This document shows, one piece after another, positions 26,830-35,200 of a stretch of 64,000 nt of DNA; the first letter of the stretch is position 1, and each line of letters starts with the position of its first letter. This DNA is from Planctomycetota bacterium (lineage in GTDB: Bacteria; Planctomycetota; Phycisphaerae; Sedimentisphaerales; Anaerobacaceae): the NCBI GenBank assembly GCA_030605475.1, contig JAUWIG010000050.1, forward strand, positions 1 to 64,000, given 5' to 3'. The position numbers and the translations under genes are program-made. Below the pieces are notes generated by a model. The model made no database searches and was not told the DNA's origin. It saw nothing but the letters and a program-made list of their open reading frames with translations.

Positions 26830-27402
26830 ATGGCAACAGAAGCTCAGTTAATCGCCAACCGGCGTAACGCACAAAAATCGACAGGCCCACTCACCCCCCA
26901 AGGAAAGGCCGCCGTCTCACAAAACGCCGTAAAACACGGCCTGTTGGCCCGCCACGACGTAATCAGCTCAGAAAGCCAGGCCGACTTCGACCTCTACCGC
27001 CGGCAGTTGCTCGCCGAGCTGGCCCCCGTCAGCCCAATGGAATCTATGCTCGCAGAACGCATTGTCACTCTCTCATGGCGGCTAAAACGCGTTGGACGCA
27101 TTCAGAACCAGACCATCGACGCCCTGAACGCACGTAATACCTCCAGCCCACTAACAAAACTCACCAAATCCCTGTCTTTCAATATCGCCGGCAAATCGCT
27201 AAGCAATGCGGGCGGCTTTAACGGCGAGCTAACTCTCGGCCGTTTGGCCATAAAGGACTTCTCAAATGCAAGGGTCCTCGACCGACTCTTAATGTATGAA
27301 CGACGAATCGAGCACAGTCTCTACAGAACGCTACTCGAGCTTCAAAGACTCCACCTCATCAGAAAGCTGGACCCGGGATGTGAAATGCCAGTTAACCAAT
27401 GA
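26830..27402 (+). CDS. Conserved planctomycete hypothetical protein ('NRRNAQKSTGP' type)
   Basis: A 190-residue protein starting MATEAQLIANRRNAQKSTGP and continuing LTPQGKAAVSQNAVKHGLL. I recognise this N-terminal signature as common in planctomycete and related genomes, but no function is known to me. A helical region follows (LLAELAPVSPMESMLAERIVTLSWRLKR), then a low-conservation middle and a C-terminal helix (LLMYERRIEHSLYRTLLELQRLHL). GGAGG lies 7 bp from the ATG, so an upstream extension of the frame is not used. It stands alone between repeat-rich stretches. Confidence 0.8.
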   Translation: MATEAQLIANRRNAQKSTGPLTPQGKAAVSQNAVKHGLLARHDVISSESQADFDLYRRQLLAELAPVSPMESMLAERIVTLSWRLKRVGRIQNQTIDALNARNTSSPLTKLTKSLSFNIAGKSLSNAGGFNGELTLGRLAIKDFSNARVLDRLLMYERRIEHSLYRTLLELQRLHLIRKLDPGCEMPVNQ

Positions 27403-27525
27403 ACCATTTAACCACTCACAACGTACCACGAAATATTTATCCGCCTCTGGCGGACTCAACTGGCGCTTCACGCTTCACGAGATGCTATTCACTAAATACT
27501 ATCGACTAATGACTAACGACTAATA

Positions 27526-27630
27526 AAAACAAACCCAATTTCCTGGATGCTCAAATGAACATAAGTTCTGTTTTAACAAAGTATTATGAAAATGTACGCC
27601 CTCACAGACGCGGGGAAAACAAACCCAATC
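27526..27630 (+). repeat. Dispersed ~100-bp repeat, copy 1
   Basis: AAAACAAACCCAATTT...GGATGCTCAAATGAACRTAA...TTATGAAAAT is shared with 47054-47170. Differences accumulate mostly as substitutions. Both copies contain an ATG-initiated frame (MN-x-x-S...TK-x-YEN...GENKPNQ). In this copy the frame then runs into DNA antisense to ftsK, so it is not called as a gene. Confidence 0.7.
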
Positions 27631-27744
27631 AAACCCAATCCCCCAACCCCCGTTTTTACCCGCCTATGGCGGGTTTACCCCAAAAATCAGGGTATCTGTG
27701 GTTAAATTTCCCCCGTTTTTTCAAATTCTGGATAATTTTACTTC

Positions 27745-30156
27745 TCAATCTCCTTCCTCATCGACGGCAACATACCCTCGCTGCCCCTCTATATAAGCCG
27801 GCTCGGACGAATCCTCATCTTCAGCCAAATCTTTATACCCCGCTTCGGCATCAGCCTCCATCCTATCGCGGATACGCTCATATTCCTCGAGTGTCATCAG
27901 AACTTCCCGTGCCTGACTGCCCTTGTACTCTCCGAGAATACCCGATGCCGCCATCATCTCAATCATCCGCGAAGCACGGGCATAACCAATACTTAGTCTG
28001 CGCTGCAGCAGTGAGACGCTCCCACGCCTGCTATCCAGAACAACCCGCACCGCTTCATCAAACAACTCATCCCTGGCCATCTCAGAAGTATCTATGCGAT
28101 TGAGCTGTATAAGCTCCGGATGGAATTGTGGCTCGGCAACTTCCTTAAGATACTTAACTATTGGCTTTATCTCTGCCTCGTCAACAAAAGTCCCCTGTGC
28201 ACGAACCAAATCACTTGTTCCTGGTTTGAGAAAGAGCATATCCCCCTCGCCCAGCAGAGTTTCAGCCCCGTTCTGGTCGAGGATAATTCGGCTGTCCATC
28301 TTTGCGGCAACTCGAAACCCAATCCTGGTCGGCATATTTGACTTTATCAGGCCGGTTACAACCGTCGCCTGCGGCCGCTGAGTAGCCAACACAATATGAA
28401 TACCAACGGCCCGGCTCTTCTGTGCAAGACGAACAATATAAGCCTCTATCTCCTTGGCAGCGGTCATCATCAAATCAGCCAACTCATCAATCACGATGAC
28501 GATATAGGGCAGTTTCTTCGGAATCTTTTCCTCTTCATCGGGACCACTTGGGCCGAACCGCTCAAGAATCTCCTCGTCACCAAGGCTATTATACTCGGCA
28601 ACATTCTTTACTCTGGCCTCGGCCAAAAGCGAGTACCGCTCATCCATCTTCACCGTCGCCCATTCCAGTATCGCAACAGCACGCTGGGTATCAGTGACTA
28701 TAGGCCCCATCAAGTGGGGAATCACATTAAAGACAGTCATCTCGACCATCTTGGGGTCAATCAAAATTAGCTTTAGCTGGTCCGGTCGTTTTGTAAGCAG
28801 TATTCCAGTGATAATAGAGTTGATACAGACGCTCTTTCCCGACCCCGTAGTCCCAGCAATAAGCAAATGCGGCATCTCTGTCAAATCCGAAACAAGCGCT
28901 TCTCCTGCCGAATCCTTACCCAGAAACAGCGGAATCTCCATCTTTGCCGGCTTACTACCCGCCAGTTGCATTATATCCTTCATACGAACTTTTTCTTTTT
29001 CACTGTTCGGCACCTCAATGCCTATCGTATGCTTGCCAGGCAAAGGAGCTACAACACGAACCGCACCAGCACCCAGTGCACGAGCCATATCGTTGGCAAG
29101 AGTGCTAATCTGGCTGACCTTCACGCCCGCCGCAAGCTCCAACTCAAACATCGTTATAACAGGCCCCGTATCAGCTGTAACCACACGAGCATTAATATTA
29201 AACTCACCAAGCAATTTCTCTAGCGCAGCGGCCTTTGCCTTGACAACCTTACTCTGCACCGCAGCAAAACTATATTCCGGCTCAGCCAGCAATTCCAAAG
29301 GCGGCAGTGTGTAATCCTCATAGCTCGTAGGCGCATACGCCTTGGCCGGCTTGTGCACTTGCGGTGACATCAGCTTCAATCGGCTCGACTCTCCCGTCCC
29401 AGCAGGGCCAACTGCGTCATCAACTCCATCTTCAAGCCTAACATCCAAAGCCGCACGCAAAACCCCTGGTCCGACAGGCAATGGCTTTTGCCTTGGAGTT
29501 CCCCTTTTGCGACTTATCGCAAAATGAGGTCCCCTGGCACTTAATTTCCGCCAAATCTCGTTTAGAACATCCGATTGCTTTTTCGCTGCTGACCACGCCG
29601 GTACCGCCACACCAGCTACCTTCTTCAACACAAAACCAAACCAGCCCAGTACCGCCAGAACCAAACTGTCTGCTAATAGAACAATCCCAACAATCCAGAT
29701 AGCTGTGATTAATATGAAGGTACCAAACCGGGCAAAATGGCTCTGCAAAAAGTGCGCCGCCCCAACACCAAGCACCCCGCCGGAACCAATCGGAAAACCA
29801 TAGCCCCTGTAAGGCCAAAAAAGATAAAAAGTGGTCGAAGTCGCCACGGTCAGCAAACCCAACCCAACCACTCGCAAAACTGACTGACCTACAAGCCAAT
29901 GTGCCAACTTTGCAACGAGAAAACAAACCGCCGAAACCAATATGACAAACACCCCCGGCCCAACATAGTACATCAGATAATACGCACAAAAAGCCCCTAT
30001 TGAGCCACACCAGTTAGCTGGCGGGTCATTATGAGGGTAAGCAAACCTGCTCGGCCAATCACCGATATCAAAGCTAATACAACTGCACAAAAACATCAAC
30101 AGCACGGCAATTCCAAGACATTCGACTGCTTTTCTTTCTGACTTTCTCTCTTTCAC
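27745..30156 (-). CDS. ftsK: DNA translocase FtsK
   Basis: FtsK couples chromosome segregation to division. Four or five TM segments lie in residues ~12-185. A short linker precedes the alpha/beta motor: VRVVAPLPGKHTIGIEVPN, Walker A AGTTGSGKSVCINS and Walker B YIVIVIDELADLMM, then QRPQATVVTGLIKSNMPTRIGFRV. The gamma winged helix is C-terminal (RRLSIGYARASRMIEMM). At 803 aa it is normal in size for FtsK/SpoIIIE. The linker contains RGPHFAISRKRGTP, encoded by a hairpin (29495-29534) nearly identical to intergenic elements in this window. It ends in an acidic tail. Confidence 0.96.
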   Translation of the reverse strand: MKERKSERKAVECLGIAVLLMFLCSCISFDIGDWPSRFAYPHNDPPANWCGSIGAFCAYYLMYYVGPGVFVILVSAVCFLVAKLAHWLVGQSVLRVVGLGLLTVATSTTFYLFWPYRGYGFPIGSGGVLGVGAAHFLQSHFARFGTFILITAIWIVGIVLLADSLVLAVLGWFGFVLKKVAGVAVPAWSAAKKQSDVLNEIWRKLSARGPHFAISRKRGTPRQKPLPVGPGVLRAALDVRLEDGVDDAVGPAGTGESSRLKLMSPQVHKPAKAYAPTSYEDYTLPPLELLAEPEYSFAAVQSKVVKAKAAALEKLLGEFNINARVVTADTGPVITMFELELAAGVKVSQISTLANDMARALGAGAVRVVAPLPGKHTIGIEVPNSEKEKVRMKDIMQLAGSKPAKMEIPLFLGKDSAGEALVSDLTEMPHLLIAGTTGSGKSVCINSIITGILLTKRPDQLKLILIDPKMVEMTVFNVIPHLMGPIVTDTQRAVAILEWATVKMDERYSLLAEARVKNVAEYNSLGDEEILERFGPSGPDEEEKIPKKLPYIVIVIDELADLMMTAAKEIEAYIVRLAQKSRAVGIHIVLATQRPQATVVTGLIKSNMPTRIGFRVAAKMDSRIILDQNGAETLLGEGDMLFLKPGTSDLVRAQGTFVDEAEIKPIVKYLKEVAEPQFHPELIQLNRIDTSEMARDELFDEAVRVVLDSRRGSVSLLQRRLSIGYARASRMIEMMAASGILGEYKGSQAREVLMTLEEYERIRDRMEADAEAGYKDLAEDEDSSEPAYIEGQRGYVAVDEEGD
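29495..29534. repeat. In-frame TTTTGCGA hairpin inside ftsK
   Basis: TTTTGCGA (29505-29512) and TCGCAAAA (29517-29524) form a perfect 8-bp stem with loop CTTA, flanked by GGAGTTCCCC and TGAGGTCCCC. The core is almost base-for-base the same as the lptB-def intergenic copy (55731-55752). It is also close to the mcsA-mcsB copy (43081-43108). Confidence 0.85.
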
Positions 30157-30347
30157 GCCACCAATTCCCTCCCAGGTCCGATAAAAAACTCGTCTTTAAG
30201 AACAGCTATCTTTTCGCCCGCCGAAGGGCCTAACTTATATCGGCAGGGCTTCTCACTTTTCTGCAAAATTGCCCGCTCAAAATCCACCTCCATTGCCGGC
30301 GAAGCAATGCAATCCCGCGCAGAAACTATGAACCGGTTTCTACCCAA
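30153..30347 (-). CDS. Doubtful small ORF overlapping the ftsK start
   Basis: A 64-codon frame with a TTG start overlaps the ftsK ATG by 4 bp (ATGA), a coupling-like arrangement. However, no good Shine-Dalgarno precedes the TTG, the sequence matches nothing I know, and the DNA contains a CATTGC/GCAATG hairpin and a TCTCACTTTTCTGCAAAATT half-element. It may be ftsK leader DNA rather than a gene. Confidence 0.25.
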   Translation of the reverse strand: MGRNRFIVSARDCIASPAMEVDFERAILQKSEKPCRYKLGPSAGEKIAVLKDEFFIGPGRELVA

Positions 30348-30451
30348 CCTCTACGCGGATTAAAAATGAAATGCATTCGGATTTTCGTGTCTCGTCGTTA
30401 GTATCTCATATCTTCGTCGAGATACAATTCACGATTCACAAGATATGAATT

Positions 30452-31156
30452 TTAATACTTTGCTCCGATTTTAACCGGCGTTTTTCCCACTTGCCCCCGA
30501 CACCTTTCGCAATTGCACGCCCCAACCAGTCTCAGATGTGACGTCCCCGCAAGTTTTTTAGTCTCAACCAATTTCGCGCCTTTGGCCTTCATCTTGCGAA
30601 ATGCCAGCTTTGACTCCCTCTTATTATGCGAACCAACCGCATCAGTTACAACGCACACTCTCCTGCCTCGCTGCAGTAATCCCAATGCCGTTGCCTTAAC
30701 AGCGCCTTCGGCACTGGCTCCTATCAAAACAAACTCACTAGCCCGCACTTCACTGAGCAACCTCTCAATCCGAGGCTCATCAAACGGGTCAAGGCACCGC
30801 TTATGGAGAATAATCTGCCTATGCCGTCGCAGTATATCCGCAGGCAAATCAGTGCTGCCATCTGCCGGGAAACTGGCCCGATTGCTCAGCAGTGTGTACC
30901 GTATCTTTTTTTGCCCGTCCGTGCCGTCAAGGCAGTAGTTGACTGTACCAGGACCGTTGCTATTGGAGTAAACCTCGCATATCGAAACTATCGGGATATT
31001 TCTATATCTCGCCCAGGCCATCGTCCTGCGAATATGCGCCAAAACCCTCCTGTGGTTTCTTATACACGCATTACCTCCAGCCAGGAAGTAATCTCTTTGC
31101 GTATTGATATCTATCAGAATCCGCCTGCGCCGCGCTCCAATTAATTGCCGAATCAT
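30452..31156 (-). CDS. Isochorismatase-like (cysteine hydrolase fold) protein lacking the cysteine
   Basis: A 234-residue protein with the isochorismatase-family layout: LIDINTQRDYF with the conserved Asp near residue 16, ILHKRCLDPF with the conserved Lys near 114, and the strand-loop FVLIGASAEGAVKATALGLLQRGRRV. In active members the last segment reads G-x-x-T-x-x-C-V; here the nucleophile position is Ala. Either it is a pseudoenzyme or it uses different chemistry. The C-terminal ~25 residues add CNCERC, a possible metal-binding pair. GAGGAAAAT lies upstream of the ATG. It stands alone downstream of repeat-rich DNA and 295 bp from the divergent trmB. Confidence 0.75.
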   Translation of the reverse strand: MIRQLIGARRRRILIDINTQRDYFLAGGNACIRNHRRVLAHIRRTMAWARYRNIPIVSICEVYSNSNGPGTVNYCLDGTDGQKKIRYTLLSNRASFPADGSTDLPADILRRHRQIILHKRCLDPFDEPRIERLLSEVRASEFVLIGASAEGAVKATALGLLQRGRRVCVVTDAVGSHNKRESKLAFRKMKAKGAKLVETKKLAGTSHLRLVGACNCERCRGQVGKTPVKIGAKY

Positions 31157-31191
31157 TTTTCAGATTTTCCTCTTACGCCCAGTGGTTCGGT

Positions 31192-31273
31192 GGGCTCCAT
31201 TTTTGCATTACATCGCAAAGTGAGAACACTGTCCTATAATCCCGCACGAGCCTAAGCTCAATTGGTAGGGGAC
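31192..31273. repeat. Intergenic hairpin of the TTTGC family plus partial CCCGCAC arm
   Basis: CATTTTTGC faces GCAAAGTG across ATTACATC. The right-hand part shares CGAGCCTAAGCTCAATTGGT with the element at 55705-55792. It lies between the isochorismatase-like gene and trmB, where no gene is visible. Confidence 0.6.
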
Positions 31274-31451
31274 ACACCAACGCGCGGTGGCCTCCATCTT
31301 CTTATCGAATAGCCGCCGCATGGACTTTAATTGCAATTAAGCCAAAAAGCAACTTCTATCCTCGCCCAAAACGCTATTTTCTTGTATAATACGACCATTG
31401 AGCTACCTGATATTCTATAAACTTGTGTTTTTTTTGGACTTGATTTAACTA

Positions 31452-32075
31452 ATGGCCAGAATCTTAAAGGACTATCCTTCAGTCGCACTAAAACCAGAAG
31501 ATTTGGATGGCAAAATTGATTTTGGCCGGATTTTCGGACGTTCCGGCCCCGTCCACATTGAAATCGGCTCCGGCCGAGCCACCTTCCTGCTAAACCAGGC
31601 TAAAGCCCACCCGCAGGTCAATTTCCTCGGAATTGAACGGGCTGGCAAATTCTATCGCTACGGCGTCGACCGCATCGGACGATGGGCCCTGAGCAACGCG
31701 CGGATAATTCGCACAGACGCAGCCAGTTTCTTAGCTGATTTTATCCCGGATAACTCCATAGACCGTTTCCACATCTATTTCCCGGACCCCTGGCCCAAAA
31801 AACGCCACCACAAAAGACGCCTCCTCGTCCCCGTCAATCTCGAACAGCTCCTGCGCTGCCTGAAGCCGGACGGAATAATCAAAGTAGTTACCGACCACGC
31901 TGAGTATTTTGAACAAATACAGAAAGTAATATCCGCTCAAAGCAGCAAACTTGAAAAAATCGAATTTCATCCCACCGCCGGCGCAGACCAGGGCGAATGG
32001 GTCGGCACAAACTTTGAAAGAAAATACCTCAAAGAAAAAAGACCAATCTTTTGTATCGCCGTAAGGAAAACATAA
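31452..32075 (+). CDS. trmB: tRNA (guanine-N7-)-methyltransferase
   Basis: TrmB forms m7G46 in the tRNA variable loop. The 207 aa include the SAM motif IEIGSGRATFLL, LGIERAGKFYRYG and the diagnostic IYFPDPWPKKRHHKRRL catalytic segment. Then come LKPDGIIKVVTDHAEYF and TNFERKYLKEKRPIFCIAV. A TATAAT hexamer lies about 65 bp upstream, without a good -35. Convergent with the pectate lyase gene, whose terminator hairpin lies between them. Confidence 0.96.
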   Translation: MARILKDYPSVALKPEDLDGKIDFGRIFGRSGPVHIEIGSGRATFLLNQAKAHPQVNFLGIERAGKFYRYGVDRIGRWALSNARIIRTDAASFLADFIPDNSIDRFHIYFPDPWPKKRHHKRRLLVPVNLEQLLRCLKPDGIIKVVTDHAEYFEQIQKVISAQSSKLEKIEFHPTAGADQGEWVGTNFERKYLKEKRPIFCIAVRKT

Positions 32076-32142
32076 ACCTGATTCGCAATATGAACAACAT
32101 CATCCTGCCACCAGGATGGTAGCGGTACAAATTTGACCCCAG

Positions 32143-32181
32143 CCAAAAAAAAGCGTGGCGGCCATAAAAACCGCCACGCTT
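32143..32181 (-). terminator. Rho-independent terminator of the pectate lyase gene
   Basis: AAGCGTGGCGG (32151-32161) and CCGCCACGCTT (32171-32181) form a perfect 11-bp stem with a 9-nt loop. On the minus strand it is followed by a run of eight Ts. It may also stop trmB transcription from the other side. Confidence 0.9.
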
Positions 32182-32216
32182 GAAAAGCTTCTGCCTCGCA
32201 GACAACTGAACGGTTA

Positions 32217-35200
32217 CTACCACGGAATTCCGTTAATGTATTCTTCGATGTTGGTGTAACCGTCACTGTCCCGGTCACCTGCGCTGTCGTCAACATCCGG
32301 ATTCAATCCTCTTGCGGTTTCCCAGTCATCCGGCATTCCGTCATCGTCGCTGTCGGTCGGCGGGGAGCCGCCGGAGAGATTTGGCCAGCCGCCAACCTCG
32401 GACGGGTTATCGATGAAGCCGCCGGTCCCATTCAGGACGTCGTCAATTATGCGTTCGTCCACAGAGTCCTGCTGTGGCAGCGTAGCGCCGCAATCGGCAA
32501 GTACGTCGTCATACACGTCAAACACGGAGTCTGTCGTTACAGATGGGACGTCGTAGGGCGAGGTCGCCTGCTCATCGGCAAGGTCGGGATTGTTTACGAC
32601 GAGCCATTCGTCGCCGGTGCCGTCCGGCCGATATGGCCCGATGTTATCATCCACGTACACGCCAAGATAGCATTCGTTATCGCCTCTTAATCCGACGGAG
32701 TATTTCGTGCTGCCCTCAGGGCCGTTCTTCACATAGTTGCCAACCCAGTTGAGATAGATGGCATTACCGCCTCCGTAGTGCCCGATGGAGCCGCACCAAC
32801 TGTGGAAGTCATAGACGATGTTGTTGCGGAAGTCCACCAGGCCGCCATGGATGCGAGGATTTCGTTCGTCGTTATGGGCAAAGATACAGTGGTGGATGGT
32901 TATATCGGTATTGCCGTTGTTGTCCAGGAAGCCGCAACTGTGGTGCCCTTCGAAGCCAGCCTCATAAAGCCCCTCGGAGATGATACATCGCTGGAGTGTG
33001 AGGTCAGTGGCATCGCCTCCCATATCAACATTCTCATCCGTAGCCCAGGACATTGAGCAGTGGTCGAGTATTACGTTGTAGAAGGCTCCGCCTTCCCCAC
33101 GATTATGCACAGCCTCGACTCTTACGTCGGTTCCACCACCTCCCGTACCTGGTCGGAATCGCATATGGCGGATGACTATGTCGTGTGAGCGGACCTCAAG
33201 GGGCCAATTCTTGATGCAGATGCCGCCCGGAGAGGTCTGCCCGGCAATGGTAATATAGGGGTCGGTAATATCGATTCCCTCCGAGAGACTGATGGTACCG
33301 CTGACCTCAAAGACCACTATACGTGGTCCTGAAGCTTCACAGGCCTCACGGAAGCTTCCCGCGCCGTCGTCGTTGCGATTGGTGACCTTGATGACCGTAC
33401 CGCCTCGGCCGCCGATGGTGTCCGCACCGAACCCCTCAGCGCCCGGGAAGGCCATTACAGGTCCTTCGGGGCGAGTGGTAAAGCTCCAGACATCACCGGT
33501 CGTCGTGCCATAGGCGTTCTTCTCATCGATGCGCCAGTAGTAAGTGGTCTCGTAGTCCATAGTGCCGGGGTCATAAGTGGTGGAGGTCTGGTTGCCTTTG
33601 GACTCTCCCGAATCCGGCGTCGAATCTGTGCCGAAATAGACATCGTGTGAAGTCGCACCGGAGCCGGCGCTCCAGAGCAGGTTCGCATTTACGCTCACAC
33701 TGCCTGCCTGGTGCGAAGGACTCGGGCTGCTTGCCTGTCCGGGTGGCTGAGGCTCCTCGGTTGTAAAGCTCCACACGCTACCGGTTGTCGTGCCGGCGGC
33801 ATTGACCTCATCAATCCGCCAGTAGTAGGTGGTTTCGTAAGCCATTGTGCCGGGGTCATAGGTAGTGCCGGCCTGATTGCCTTTGAACTCAGTTGAATCC
33901 GGCGTTGAATCCGTGCCAAAGTACACATCATGTGATGTTGCACCGGAACCAGCACTCCAGCTCAAATCAGCTTCTATATCTACATCTGTAGCACCGTTGG
34001 AAGGAGACGGATTGCCTGCCTGACCTGGTGGTGGCGGCGGCTCTTCCGTCGTCAAGCTCCACACATTGCCGGTTGTCGTACCGCCGGCATTGACCTCATC
34101 AATACGCCAGTAGTAGGTCGTATTGTAGGCCATAGTACCTGGGTCAAAAGTAGTACCGGCCTGGTTGCCCTGGAACTCACCTGAATCCGGCATTGAATCC
34201 GTACCGAAGTACACATCGTGGCTGTCGGTATCGGAACCAGCCGTCCAGCTCAAATCTGCACTTATGCTCACATCAGTTGCACCGTTGGCCGGGCTCGGAC
34301 TGCTCGCCTGGCCGGGAAGCGGAAGGGTTGTAAAGCTCCAGACAACACCGGTTGTAGTGCCAGCCTCATTCTTCTCATCAATCCGCCAGTAGTAGGTGGT
34401 GCCGGCATTCATCGTGCCGGGGTCATAGGTGGTTGCGGTCTGGTTGTGGATAAAAGCTGGCGGACTGCTCGTGCCGAAGTAAACATCGTGTGATGTAGCA
34501 CCGGAACCAGCCGTCCAGCTAAGATTTTCGTTTATGCTTACCTCTGTTATCCCATCGTCCGGAGACGGATCGCCGGCCTGACCGGGTGCCGAAAGAGTCG
34601 TAAAGCTCCAGACCGGGCCTGGCCAGACATTGGTCTCGTCGATTTCATCGACGCTCCAGTAGTATGTGGTGTTGTACTGCAGGTCGGGGTCGTAGGAGGT
34701 TGCAGTCTGGTTGCCCATAAACTCAGGCGATGAATGGTCGGCATCGGCTACGGAGTCATAGTTGGTACCGAGGTACACATCGTGCGAGTCTGCCCAATCT
34801 CCCGCTTCCCAGCTAAGGACCGCATCAATGGCCACACCTGTGGCTTCATCAGCCGGATTCGGATTGCTCGCCTGACCGGGTATCGTGACGACGTGGACAG
34901 CGTCGACCCAGGCTTCTCCGCCAAAGAGGGTATCTCTGTCGGCGTATAGAGTTGCGGTGCCGGTTGACGGGTCATACTCGACAAGGTCGCCTTTTCTAAA
35001 GGACACGCCGCCTATCGATGAGTTGTAGTCGGTTGACAGTATTAGCTTGCCGTCGTCCTTAACACATGCCCCAGAGAGATTTGCGCTGCTCCCAAAGAGA
35101 TTATGGTCGAAATACAGGCTTGCAGAGACATCATCGCAGTTGCTGGAGGTAAGGTCGCCGGTTATCTCGACGAGGTCGCCGCGGTCGTACGTGTTGCCGC

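Noticed and set aside
27555-28103. 182-codon frame overlapping the end of ftsK
   Set aside because: Most of it is antisense to conserved ftsK sequence. Only the first part is the dispersed repeat.
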